A DNA stretch of 48,484 nucleotides from Oscillospiraceae bacterium (GTDB lineage Bacteria; Bacillota; Clostridia; Oscillospirales; Ruminococcaceae), in assembly GCA_900768125.1 (NCBI GenBank), contig CAAGBS010000002.1:1-48484 (forward strand), in the 5' to 3' direction. Of the stretch, positions 1 through 6,895 are shown piece by piece. The notes below the pieces were generated by a model, which was given only the letters and a program-made list of their open reading frames with translations, was not told the origin of the DNA and ran no database searches. The position numbers were made by a program, and so were the translations under genes. The number at the start of each line of letters is the position of its first letter. The stretch's first letter is position 1.

Positions 1-105
1 AACCTTGAAATACATACAGTAAACGCATTATCCGCCTGCGGCGGAAAACGCTGCGGTTTGGTGCCTAGCATCTGATATAAGTCATGTACGAAATCTGCTC
101 GTGTC

Positions 106-124
106 CCGGTTTTTAGAGATTCCC
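106..124. repeat. Isolated terminus of the dispersed inverted-repeat (MITE-like) element
   Basis: The reverse complement of these 19 bases differs by one base from the left terminus of the complete copies at 26733 and 28942 (GGGAACCTCTAAAAACCGG). No matching second end or element interior is visible to the left within the window, so this is either the right end of a degenerate copy or a solo remnant. It lies just beyond the stop codon of the NUDIX gene, the same kind of 3'-flank position as other copies. The rest of 1-133 shows only a short CCGCC/GGCGG hairpin near 32-44 and no gene that I can support. Confidence 0.5.
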
Positions 125-133
125 ATTATAGTA

Positions 134-655
134 TTATTTTCCGCGGATAGAACCGTACTGATCCGCCGTGTTGAAGATAGTCGAGATATAGCCCTTGAAA
201 TACGGAATGAACACGCCGCCGTCTATCATCGCGAGGACTTCCTCCTCAGCCGCCCAGCGTACTGCCTGCACTTCCTCGTACTGCAGCTTCAGCTTTGTGA
301 TATCCGGGTCAGCCTTGACGACATACCAGTCGTCGAAGCCCTCGTCATAGGTCACGGAATAGTGGGGACGAACGCCGTTCAGGTCTAGCGTTACGCCGAT
401 TTCCTCCCTTACCTCCCGCATAGCCGCCATTGCGCTGGTCTCGCCAGCGACTGCGGAACCTCCGGCGCTCACGTCCCACAGGTTCGAAAAACCGTGCTTG
501 AAAGGCTGGCGCTGCTGGATAAGCATTCTGCCGTCAGAACCGATAATGCAGACGTGCACCACCAGGTGATAGCCGCCCTCGAGCAGTACCTCGCCGCGAG
601 CTGCGGTTTTTCCGGTCTTATTGCGGTTTATGTCGTAAACGTCCCAGAGCTCCAT
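134..655 (-). CDS. NUDIX hydrolase, isopentenyl-diphosphate-isomerase-like subgroup
   Basis: A 173-residue NUDIX protein. The Nudix box GX5EX7REUXEEXGU is intact in the middle of the protein (GGSAVAGETSA followed by REVREEIGV), so metal-dependent hydrolysis of a nucleoside-diphosphate-linked substrate is expected. The N-terminal segment (ELWDVYDINRNKTG) and LLIQQR-like strand resemble the YfcD/IDI-like branch, whose physiological substrates are poorly defined. I chose the ATG at 655, which is preceded by GAGGTGA; a TTG at 673 in the same frame would overlap the thyA stop codon and is less likely. The gene follows thyA by about 7 bases and is probably the last gene of the aspartate-kinase operon. 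A nucleotide-pool sanitising role next to thymidylate synthase is an attractive guess but is not shown by the sequence. Confidence 0.85.
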   Translation of the reverse strand: MELWDVYDINRNKTGKTAARGEVLLEGGYHLVVHVCIIGSDGRMLIQQRQPFKHGFSNLWDVSAGGSAVAGETSAMAAMREVREEIGVTLDLNGVRPHYSVTYDEGFDDWYVVKADPDITKLKLQYEEVQAVRWAAEEEVLAMIDGGVFIPYFKGYISTIFNTADQYGSIRGK

Positions 656-662
656 AGTCACC

Positions 663-1490
663 TCATATCGCAACGGGTATCTTGTCGGTAAATTCGTGAT
701 ACTTATAGTCCACTGCCGTAAAGCTGTTCTTCGTGAACTTGTAGAAATCCGTGATATCCTCGACCTGCATTTCCGGAGCGGGGTAGGGCTTCTTCTCGAT
801 GAGCCGCTTTACTGCGTCCACGTGCCGGTCGTAGATATGCGCGTCCGCAATGACGTGCACAAGCTCTCCCGGCTCGAACCCGGTCGATTTCGCGAACATT
901 ATGAGCAGCGCCGCGTACTGGCACACGTTCCAGTTGTTCGCGGTCAGCATATCCTGGCTGCGCTGGTTCAGTATCGCGTTCAGTTTGTTCCCGCTGACGT
1001 TGAACGTCATGGAATAGGCGCAGGGCGCAAGCCGCATTTCGCTGAGGTCGGCGTGGTTGTAGGTGTTGGTCATGATACGGCGGCTGCTAGGGTCGTGCTT
1101 TAAGTCGTAGAGCACCTTGTCCACCTGGTCGAAATCGCCCTCGGGATAGTGGTGTTTCACGCCCAGCTGATAGCCGTAAGCCTTGCCTATCGTTCCGTTT
1201 TCATCTGCCCATGCGTCCCAGATATGGGACGAAAGGTCAGCCACGCGGTTGGATTTCTTCTGGTATATCCAGAGTATCTCGTCGATGGCGGAGCGGTAGT
1301 ACACCCGGCGGAGAGTCATTATCGGGAACTCCTTCTGGAGGTCATAGCGATTCACGATGCAGAATTTCTTTATCGTGTGCGCGGGAGTGCCGTCCTCCCA
1401 GCGGGGGCGGACGTGACAATCCTCATCGGAAACGCCGTTTTCTATGATATCCCGGCAGTTCTCTATAAACAGTTCGTCAGCAAGGCTCAT
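663..1490 (-). CDS. thyA: Thymidylate synthase (ThyA)
   Basis: Converts dUMP to dTMP using 5,10-methylenetetrahydrofolate, the folate-dependent step of thymidine synthesis in the cytoplasm. The 275-residue length is typical of short ThyA proteins. The catalytic cysteine is C157 in LAPCAYS, the phosphate-binding arginine pair is R137-R138 (SSRRIMTNTY), and the dUMP-contacting RSQDML and DAHIYDRH segments are present. The ATG at 1490 has AAGGAG seven bases upstream. It is followed almost immediately by the NUDIX gene and preceded by the DUF115-like gene with a 24-base gap, so co-transcription is likely. No dihydrofolate reductase gene, the usual partner of ThyA, is present in the window. Confidence 0.96.
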   Translation of the reverse strand: MSLADELFIENCRDIIENGVSDEDCHVRPRWEDGTPAHTIKKFCIVNRYDLQKEFPIMTLRRVYYRSAIDEILWIYQKKSNRVADLSSHIWDAWADENGTIGKAYGYQLGVKHHYPEGDFDQVDKVLYDLKHDPSSRRIMTNTYNHADLSEMRLAPCAYSMTFNVSGNKLNAILNQRSQDMLTANNWNVCQYAALLIMFAKSTGFEPGELVHVIADAHIYDRHVDAVKRLIEKKPYPAPEMQVEDITDFYKFTKNSFTAVDYKYHEFTDKIPVAI

Positions 1491-1514
1491 TCGTGGTTCT
1501 CCTTAGATATAGGC

Positions 1515-2711
1515 TTATATTCTTCCGAAAATAGCGGAGGTGGAAAGGTCTACATTCTCAAACGGCACCTTTTCCAGCATGGAAAGTCCGTTCGTCTCGC
1601 ACATGCTGATAATCTTTGAGCCGCTGCTCTCTGCAAACTTCTTTATCTGCTCCATCAGCGACTTTGCGCCGGCGGGGAAATCGGCGGTTTCGCCCTCCGC
1701 AGGCATTCTTGCCGCGCCGTTTTCGTCGATATTCAGCGGGAACAGCCCGTCCCAGCCGTAAAGATATATCTCGCTGAATCCCATGTAAAGCGCAAGCTGT
1801 ATCATCGCATACATCGGGAACATATTCGCAGTGGCAAACACGCTCTCCGCAGTCTGGAACGAGGGAAGCCCGTTGATAAGACCCGCGCCGAGTCCGTTGA
1901 AGTAGGTCGGATTTTTCTTGAACTTATCCTCGAACACCTTTATTCTTCCATCGATGAAGCTTTCCATACCCTCGATGTACTTTCCGTTGCCGAGGTAGGA
2001 GGATTCCTTAGTCAGCACGAAATACTCCGGGCGCTGCGGAGTCTTCTGGAAGTAGTCGCAGAACTCGTTGCAGGCGAACGCATGCTCGTTCATCAGACCG
2101 TTCAGTTCGTCCAGCTTCGCGCTGTAGTGACCGAGTATAAAGCAGCGCTGACCCTTCATCTTATCCTTGTATGCGGCGAGCTGCTGCGCGGTAAGGTTCT
2201 CCTGACCGCCGGCGCGCTTTCCATCGGAGCCGAGCGCCTTATTGAGTTTCATATTCGCAAAGGTCATTCCAAGTCCGGAGGGTTCGTTGAGTTCGCAGTA
2301 GCCGTTCTCGGTGAAGCCGCACTGCGACCTGAGTATAGCAGCCACCTCAGCGGATGTGCCCTGAACGCCAGCCATAGCCGCAAGCTGTACCTCCAGAGGA
2401 GTATACGGCGCGATTATCAGCGCATAGAACGAAGCGGACTTTCCATTAAGTTCCTCGATGAACCGGATATCCTTTTCCTCGGACACCTCGGCCTGGGAGT
2501 TGGTCGCGCGGAACGCGATATCAGGAACTTTGACGTTTTTCATACGCAGCTGCTGGAGCGCCTGCATGAGCACGTCATAGTCCTCGCCGCCGCCGATAAC
2601 GACAAGCTTCTTCTGACCTATCTTCTCAATATTCTTGATGATATGGGTCTTGTACGCGCCGAGTTTGCCTTTCTTCATTCCGTCATCGGACATGTAAACT
2701 GAATAATCCAT
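1515..2711 (-). CDS. DUF115/MAF-like protein, putative glycosyltransferase-type enzyme
   Basis: About 398 residues with two Rossmann-like parts. The N-terminal half has a KKLVVIGGG strand-loop and the central region an RCFILGHYSAKLDEL segment followed by a CNEFCDYF strand and PEYFVLTKES. This arrangement recalls DUF115 proteins (motility-associated factor and MptE-like enzymes) and CST-I-like sialyltransferases, although the usual GxGPSL nucleotide loop is degenerate here. The later IYLYGWDG motif fits the same fold class. The ATG at 2711 is chosen because GAGGGGGATACGAGGA lies directly upstream; an extended reading frame back to 2795 would overlap the next gene and lacks a ribosome site. If it is MAF-like it would modify flagellin, whose gene lies 2.6 kb away, but it sits in the thyA/aspartate-kinase operon, so the link is tentative. 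Confidence 0.5.
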   Translation of the reverse strand: MDYSVYMSDDGMKKGKLGAYKTHIIKNIEKIGQKKLVVIGGGEDYDVLMQALQQLRMKNVKVPDIAFRATNSQAEVSEEKDIRFIEELNGKSASFYALIIAPYTPLEVQLAAMAGVQGTSAEVAAILRSQCGFTENGYCELNEPSGLGMTFANMKLNKALGSDGKRAGGQENLTAQQLAAYKDKMKGQRCFILGHYSAKLDELNGLMNEHAFACNEFCDYFQKTPQRPEYFVLTKESSYLGNGKYIEGMESFIDGRIKVFEDKFKKNPTYFNGLGAGLINGLPSFQTAESVFATANMFPMYAMIQLALYMGFSEIYLYGWDGLFPLNIDENGAARMPAEGETADFPAGAKSLMEQIKKFAESSGSKIISMCETNGLSMLEKVPFENVDLSTSAIFGRI

Positions 2712-2754
2712 TCCTCGTATCCCCCTCAAAATTAAGTAAAACCGCCTGTACTGC

Positions 2755-3543
2755 TCAAATACCGTCCCTTTGCTTCGGACACGCCATATTCTCACACGGC
2801 TGCCCGTTGACCGTCACGTTCTCAAAGCTGCAATCCGTTATAGAATCGCTCGCGTCCCAACCTATCACCGCCCCCGCATTTTTGCCGGTGACGCTGCTGT
2901 TCCTGACCACTACGTTTTCAATGGTGCCGCCGATACAATTTGCAACAGCGACTCCCAGTTCACTGTAATCCTTGGCGGATATCTCCGCGCCGTCAAACGT
3001 GATATCCGAAAGCGTGCACCTTATCTCGTATCCGATAAATCCGACATCGCAGCGCTTGTTCGGACGGAGTATCTGCATGCCGCTTATCGTATGACCGTTG
3101 CCGTAGAAATTACCTGTGAACGCCCGTTCCTTCCAGCCCATCGGCGCCCACTGATACCCGGAAAGGTCGATATCGCAGCAGAGGCTTATATCCGCCTCGC
3201 CCTGAGTATTCACATACCAGCACGCGCTTGCAAGTTCCTCCGGCGTTGACACCTTGAAGAATATCTCGTCCGGCTTTTCACACTCGGAAATATACTCCGG
3301 GTCGGCAAGAAACGGAATATCTCCGGGACCTGTCTTCTCGCACCAGCCGTCGTCATCGGGGTACTGCGCCAGAAGTTCCGCGCATTCGGACTCCATCTTT
3401 TCCAGCCGTTTTTTATCGGCTTCGTCGAATGCGTCCTCCTGTATCGCCCTGGACACTATGCTCCGGACTTTACCGCAGCCGCACAGTCCAAAAAAGCCGG
3501 AAGCCGCCAGACATACCGCCGCAAGTCTCACACAAAATTTCAT
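2755..3543 (-). CDS. Putative lipoprotein with beta-helix/GLUG-like repeats
   Basis: A 262-residue exported protein. The N-terminus MKFCVRLAAVC begins a signal peptide ending in the lipobox LCGC with the acylated cysteine at residue 23. A charged helical stretch follows (residues about 25-65), then a C-terminal region (about 150-255) of short strand-turn repeats such as FTGNFYGNGHTISG, VGFIGYEIRCTLSDITFDG and TIENVVVRNSSVTG. These are typical of right-handed beta-helix or GLUG-motif surface proteins. The ATG at 3543 gives a perfect signal peptide; upstream in-frame codons would spoil it. It lies between the aspartate kinase and the DUF115-like gene on the same strand. The function is unknown; binding to a surface or extracellular partner is inferred from the fold only. 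Confidence 0.75.
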   Translation of the reverse strand: MKFCVRLAAVCLAASGFFGLCGCGKVRSIVSRAIQEDAFDEADKKRLEKMESECAELLAQYPDDDGWCEKTGPGDIPFLADPEYISECEKPDEIFFKVSTPEELASACWYVNTQGEADISLCCDIDLSGYQWAPMGWKERAFTGNFYGNGHTISGMQILRPNKRCDVGFIGYEIRCTLSDITFDGAEISAKDYSELGVAVANCIGGTIENVVVRNSSVTGKNAGAVIGWDASDSITDCSFENVTVNGQPCENMACPKQRDGI

Positions 3544-3618
3544 ATGATCACACCAGATATACCGCCCGCCGTCCGCCGCAGAACCCGCAGCGGACAGCTG
3601 GCAATATCGCATTCAAAA

Positions 3619-4941
3619 TCACTCGCTCAGAATGAACATATCATAGATGACCTTTATAGCCTTATCAAAATCGCCGGCATTGATACCGATGATGATGTTA
3701 AGCTCGCTGGATCCCTGGTCGATCATTCTAATATTGATGTTAGCGTGGGAGAGAGCCGCAAACACGCGGGTAGCGGTACCCTTTACGGATCTCATGCCGC
3801 GTCCAACGACTGCGATAAGGGCAAGACCGTCGATTATCTCGAAATGGTCGGGCTTTACCACCTCGACAAGGCGCTCGGTGAGCTTCTCGCGCTGACCGTC
3901 AAGCTCGGAGGAGTTGACAACAACGCTGACAGTGTCGATACCTGTAGGCATATGCTCCGGGAATATGTCATGGTTCTCGAGGACCTGCAGCAGCTTGCGC
4001 AGGAAGCCCTTGTTGCTGTTCATTCTGTCCTTCTCGATGGAGATTACGGAGAAATTCTTCTTGCCGGCGATACCGGTGATGACATGCTCGCTTGCGGGCG
4101 CGTGGGAAGTCGGCACGATAAGGGTGCCTGCGTCCTGCGGAGCGTTGGTGTTCTTGAGGTTTATCGGGATATTCGCGCTTCTCACCGGGAAGATAGCGTC
4201 CTCGTGGAGCACGCCTGCGCCCATGTAGGAAAGCTCGCGCAGCTCAGAATAAGTGATAACGCTGATGCCCTCGGGGTTCTCGACTATTCTCGGGTCTGCT
4301 ACCAGGAAGCCGCTTACGTCGGTCCAGTTCTCATAGAGGTCTACCTTTGCAGCCTTCGCTACTACAGAGCCGGTGAAGTCGGAGCCGCCGCGGGAGAACG
4401 TCTTGATGGCACCGTCCGGCATTGCGCCGTAGAAGCCCGGAATGACCGCTTTCGGGGTCTTATCAAGGAGCGCGCCGAGGCATGCGTCAGTTATGTCAGC
4501 GTCGAAATTGCCCTTATTGTCGAAGAAGATTGCGCGTGCAGCGTCGATGAACTCGAAGCCGAGGTAGTTCGCGAGGACGATACCGTTAAGGTACTCGCCG
4601 CGGCTCGCCGCGTAGTCGCTGCCGACAGCAGCCCTGAAATTATCGCCTATCTTCGCAAATTCTTCGTCCAGGTTAAGCGTGAGCCCCAGCTCGGAAATAA
4701 TGCCGTTGTATCGCTCCCTGATGGGCGCGAATGACTCGGTGAAATCCTTGCCCTGAACGGCTACTTCGTCATAGCAGCGGTACAGCATATCCGTTACCTT
4801 GGTGTCCTCCTTGAAGCGCTTGCCCGGCGCGGAGGGAACGACGTACTTCCTCTCGGGATCTGCGTGAATGATATCCGCCACCTTGCGGAACTGCTTTGCG
4901 TCGGCAAGAGAGCTTCCGCCGAACTTTACAACCTTACTCAT
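3619..4941 (-). CDS. Aspartate kinase
   Basis: Phosphorylates L-aspartate in the first step of the lysine, threonine, methionine and diaminopimelate pathway. The 440-residue protein starts with the family signature VVKFGGSSLADAKQ and has the RGGSDFTG active-site segment near residue 185. The C-terminal third carries paired ACT regulatory segments (FSVISIEKDRM and LALIAVVGRGM ... NINIRMIDQGSSELNI), so feedback control by an end-product amino acid is expected. It is a monofunctional enzyme with no homoserine dehydrogenase fusion. The ATG at 4941 is preceded by AAAGGG. It is the first gene of the minus-strand operon, driven by the promoter at 5007-5035. The short leader shows no lysine riboswitch. 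Confidence 0.94.
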   Translation of the reverse strand: MSKVVKFGGSSLADAKQFRKVADIIHADPERKYVVPSAPGKRFKEDTKVTDMLYRCYDEVAVQGKDFTESFAPIRERYNGIISELGLTLNLDEEFAKIGDNFRAAVGSDYAASRGEYLNGIVLANYLGFEFIDAARAIFFDNKGNFDADITDACLGALLDKTPKAVIPGFYGAMPDGAIKTFSRGGSDFTGSVVAKAAKVDLYENWTDVSGFLVADPRIVENPEGISVITYSELRELSYMGAGVLHEDAIFPVRSANIPINLKNTNAPQDAGTLIVPTSHAPASEHVITGIAGKKNFSVISIEKDRMNSNKGFLRKLLQVLENHDIFPEHMPTGIDTVSVVVNSSELDGQREKLTERLVEVVKPDHFEIIDGLALIAVVGRGMRSVKGTATRVFAALSHANINIRMIDQGSSELNIIIGINAGDFDKAIKVIYDMFILSE

Positions 4942-5006
4942 AGTGTTGACCCTTTCTCATGTGATTTATATATAAATTTGTGCCTTTAAATACACATATA
5001 TATTTT

Positions 5007-5035
5007 ATCATACCACATTTCAGAACAAAATGCAA
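5007..5035 (-). promoter_or_regulatory. Sigma-A promoter of the aspartate kinase operon
   Basis: On the minus strand TTGCAT (5035-5030) and TATGAT (5012-5007) are separated by exactly 17 bases, in very AT-rich DNA about 65 bases before the start codon. The 384-base gap between aspartate kinase and flagellin holds this promoter, the divergent flagellin promoter and the flagellin leader, and no other gene that I can see. Confidence 0.7.
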
Positions 5036-5157
5036 TATGTTATGACTTAAAAATCGAAAAAGCTGCATAATACGCCCTTTACATTATTATAATATAAACC
5101 GCAAATACAAAATAAACAAATTTTCAGAAAAAAAAATAAAAAATTTTAAAAAAACGC

Positions 5158-5184
5158 TAAAGTTCTGAACAAACCAGCCGATAT
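5158..5184 (+). promoter_or_regulatory. Sigma-D (sigma-28) flagellin promoter
   Basis: TAAA at 5158-5161, a 15-base spacer and GCCGATAT at 5177-5184 match the flagellar sigma-factor consensus TAAA-N15-GCCGATAT exactly. It points at the flagellin gene 140 bases downstream, implying late-class flagellar expression controlled by sigma-D and an anti-sigma factor encoded elsewhere. The sequence between promoter and start codon would be an untranslated leader of about 130 bases. Confidence 0.92.
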
Positions 5185-5268
5185 AATATTCGTGATAGCT
5201 GAAAAGCTAAAAAATCCCGAGGTCCAAGTGTACATAAGGACGGACGGAAACTTATTACTTTAACCAAC

Positions 5269-5301
5269 CGCCTCACAGGAATGATTCCGATTACAGAGGC
5301 G
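5269..5301 (+). promoter_or_regulatory. Stem-loop in the flagellin mRNA leader
   Basis: CGCCTC (5269-5274) can pair with GAGGCG (5296-5301), enclosing GGAA...TTCC at 5278-5288. The hairpin ends 24 bases before the flagellin start and just upstream of the strong AAGGAGGAT ribosome site. Flagellin leaders in Bacillus are controlled by CsrA at GGA motifs; one GGA here lies inside the structure and others flank it. A CsrA role is inference only. Confidence 0.4.
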
Positions 5302-5325
5302 CGTAAATTCAAGGAGGATATTACT

Positions 5326-6768
5326 ATGGGAATGGTAGTACAGCACAACTTAAACGCTCTTAACGCGTACAACAAGCTGAACACAAACGTATCTGGTCTG
5401 AAGAAGTCTTCTGAGAAGCTTTCTTCCGGTTACAGAATCAACCGCGCTGGCGACGACGCTGCAGGTCTTGCTATTTCTGAGAAGATGAGATCTCAGATCC
5501 GCGGTCTTGGCCAGGCTAAGAGAAACGCTCAGGATGGTATCTCCATGATCCAGACCTATGAGGGCGCTGCTCAGGAAACTCACTCCATCCTTCAGAGAAT
5601 GAAGGAGCTGGCTTCCGAGTCTGCTAACGGTACATACGACAACACCACCGACCGTGACGCTATCCAGCTCGAATTCGATCAGCTGAACGACGAGCTGAAC
5701 CAGATCGCTGATACCGACTTCAACGGCAGAGTTGCCCTGAACGGCGGTACAATGGCTGACGGTACTGTTGTTAACAACAACGGTCAGGTAGCTACTCACC
5801 CCTCCATCACCTACACCCAGAATGCTGATCCTGCTGGCACAATGACCTACAGCGGCAGAGTTGCAGGCTCCCTCGACGCCGGCGCAAACGGTACCATCAA
5901 CGTTGACGGCGTTAGCATGAAGGTTAAGGCTGGCGCACTGTCCGGCACAACCACTATCGGCGGCACTTCCTACACAGCTTCCCTGAAGGTTGCAGGCGGC
6001 AAGGTTACCGGTAAGATCACTGCTGTTACTGAGTATGCGATCAACAAGGATACCACTTCTGTTACAATCAACGGCAAGAACTACCGCGTAGCTGTTTCTA
6101 AGGACGGCAAAAAGGCTACACTGTACGATGGTGATAGCACAACCGCTGTTGCAACAATCGATGGTGCTAAGGTAAGCGTAACCGGTACATCTATCAAGAT
6201 GACTCAGGTCTACACTGCTGACGCTAATGGCAATGTTACCAACGCGGGTGGCAAGAACGTTGGTCAGATCGACTTCAACAACGGCGTTTCCACTCCTAAC
6301 GCTTATCAGCACGGTTCTTCCAACCTTACATACGCTGACAGCATCACACTGCAGGTAGGCGCTCGTTCCAAGGACGCAGTTGACTTCAACTTCTCCTATG
6401 TAACCAGCGGTATCGGCGAGCTGAAGGCTGACCTCGATATCTCTGCAAGAGGTCTGGGTACTGACCAGCTCTCTCTCGCAACCCAGGAAGACGCTAACGC
6501 TGCAATCGACAAGATCGACAACGCTATCAACAAGACTTCCATGGTTCGTGCAACCTTCGGTTCTATCCAGAACAGAATGGAGCACAAGATCGAGAACCTG
6601 ACCACCACTAACGAGAACCTGACTGACGCAGAGTCCACTATCCGTGATACCGATATGGCTTCTGAGATGCTCAACTACACCAAGTACAACATCCTTCAGC
6701 AGGCAGCTCAGTCCATGCTGGCTCAGGCAAATCAGCAGCCGCAGTCCATTCTCCAGCTCCTCGGCTAA
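5326..6768 (+). CDS. Flagellin, filament structural protein
   Basis: The 480-residue flagellin subunit is exported by the flagellar type III system and polymerises into the filament. The conserved N-terminal D0/D1 helices (residues 1-140; VVQHNLNALNAYNKLN, GYRINRAGDDAAGLAISEKM) and C-terminal helices (about 370-480; TDMASEMLNYTKYNILQQAA ... ILQLLG) are complete. The central 220 residues form a Thr/Ser/Gly-rich variable domain with no cysteine or tryptophan, a plausible glycan acceptor. The segment LQRMKELASES at residues 89-99 aligns with the TLR5-recognised helix of enterobacterial flagellin, with Arg91 kept. The start at 5326 is set by AAGGAGGAT nine bases upstream. Codon use is strongly biased (many GCT, AAC, GGC), as expected of a highly expressed gene. 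It is followed by a terminator and then the modification island. Confidence 0.97.
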   Translation: MGMVVQHNLNALNAYNKLNTNVSGLKKSSEKLSSGYRINRAGDDAAGLAISEKMRSQIRGLGQAKRNAQDGISMIQTYEGAAQETHSILQRMKELASESANGTYDNTTDRDAIQLEFDQLNDELNQIADTDFNGRVALNGGTMADGTVVNNNGQVATHPSITYTQNADPAGTMTYSGRVAGSLDAGANGTINVDGVSMKVKAGALSGTTTIGGTSYTASLKVAGGKVTGKITAVTEYAINKDTTSVTINGKNYRVAVSKDGKKATLYDGDSTTAVATIDGAKVSVTGTSIKMTQVYTADANGNVTNAGGKNVGQIDFNNGVSTPNAYQHGSSNLTYADSITLQVGARSKDAVDFNFSYVTSGIGELKADLDISARGLGTDQLSLATQEDANAAIDKIDNAINKTSMVRATFGSIQNRMEHKIENLTTTNENLTDAESTIRDTDMASEMLNYTKYNILQQAAQSMLAQANQQPQSILQLLG

Positions 6769-6838
6769 TCCCCTGCGGATTGACGATGGCTGCCTGAATG
6801 CAGCTTAACGGCGCTGTTTTGACAGCGAAATAGCATTT

Positions 6839-6874
6839 CAGCCCCTCGGGGGTCTCTCCGGGGGGCTGTTTTGT
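6839..6874 (+). terminator. Intrinsic terminator after flagellin
   Basis: CAGCCCC at 6839-6845 pairs with GGGGCTG at 6862-6868 and is followed by TTTTGTG. A second small hairpin, CGCTGT-TTTG-ACAGCG, lies at 6812-6827. The next gene starts only about 20 bases later with no recognisable promoter of its own, so the island is probably read by partial read-through from the flagellin promoter. Confidence 0.65.
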
Positions 6875-6895
6875 GTTATTATACAGGTGATAAAA

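Noticed and set aside
1..105. Interior of a further inverted-repeat element at the window start
   Set aside because: Apart from the 19-base end at 106-124, the sequence does not align with the interior of any other copy.
3544..4734. Long open frame on the plus strand opposite aspartate kinase
   Set aside because: It mirrors the codon pattern of the aspartate kinase gene on the other strand, has no ribosome site and no recognisable domain.
4942..5006. Lysine riboswitch upstream of aspartate kinase
   Set aside because: The transcribed leader would be only about 60 AT-rich bases, far too short for the aptamer.
5350..6585. 411-codon antisense frame inside flagellin
   Set aside because: It is a by-product of the biased codon use of flagellin; no start signal and a low-complexity translation.
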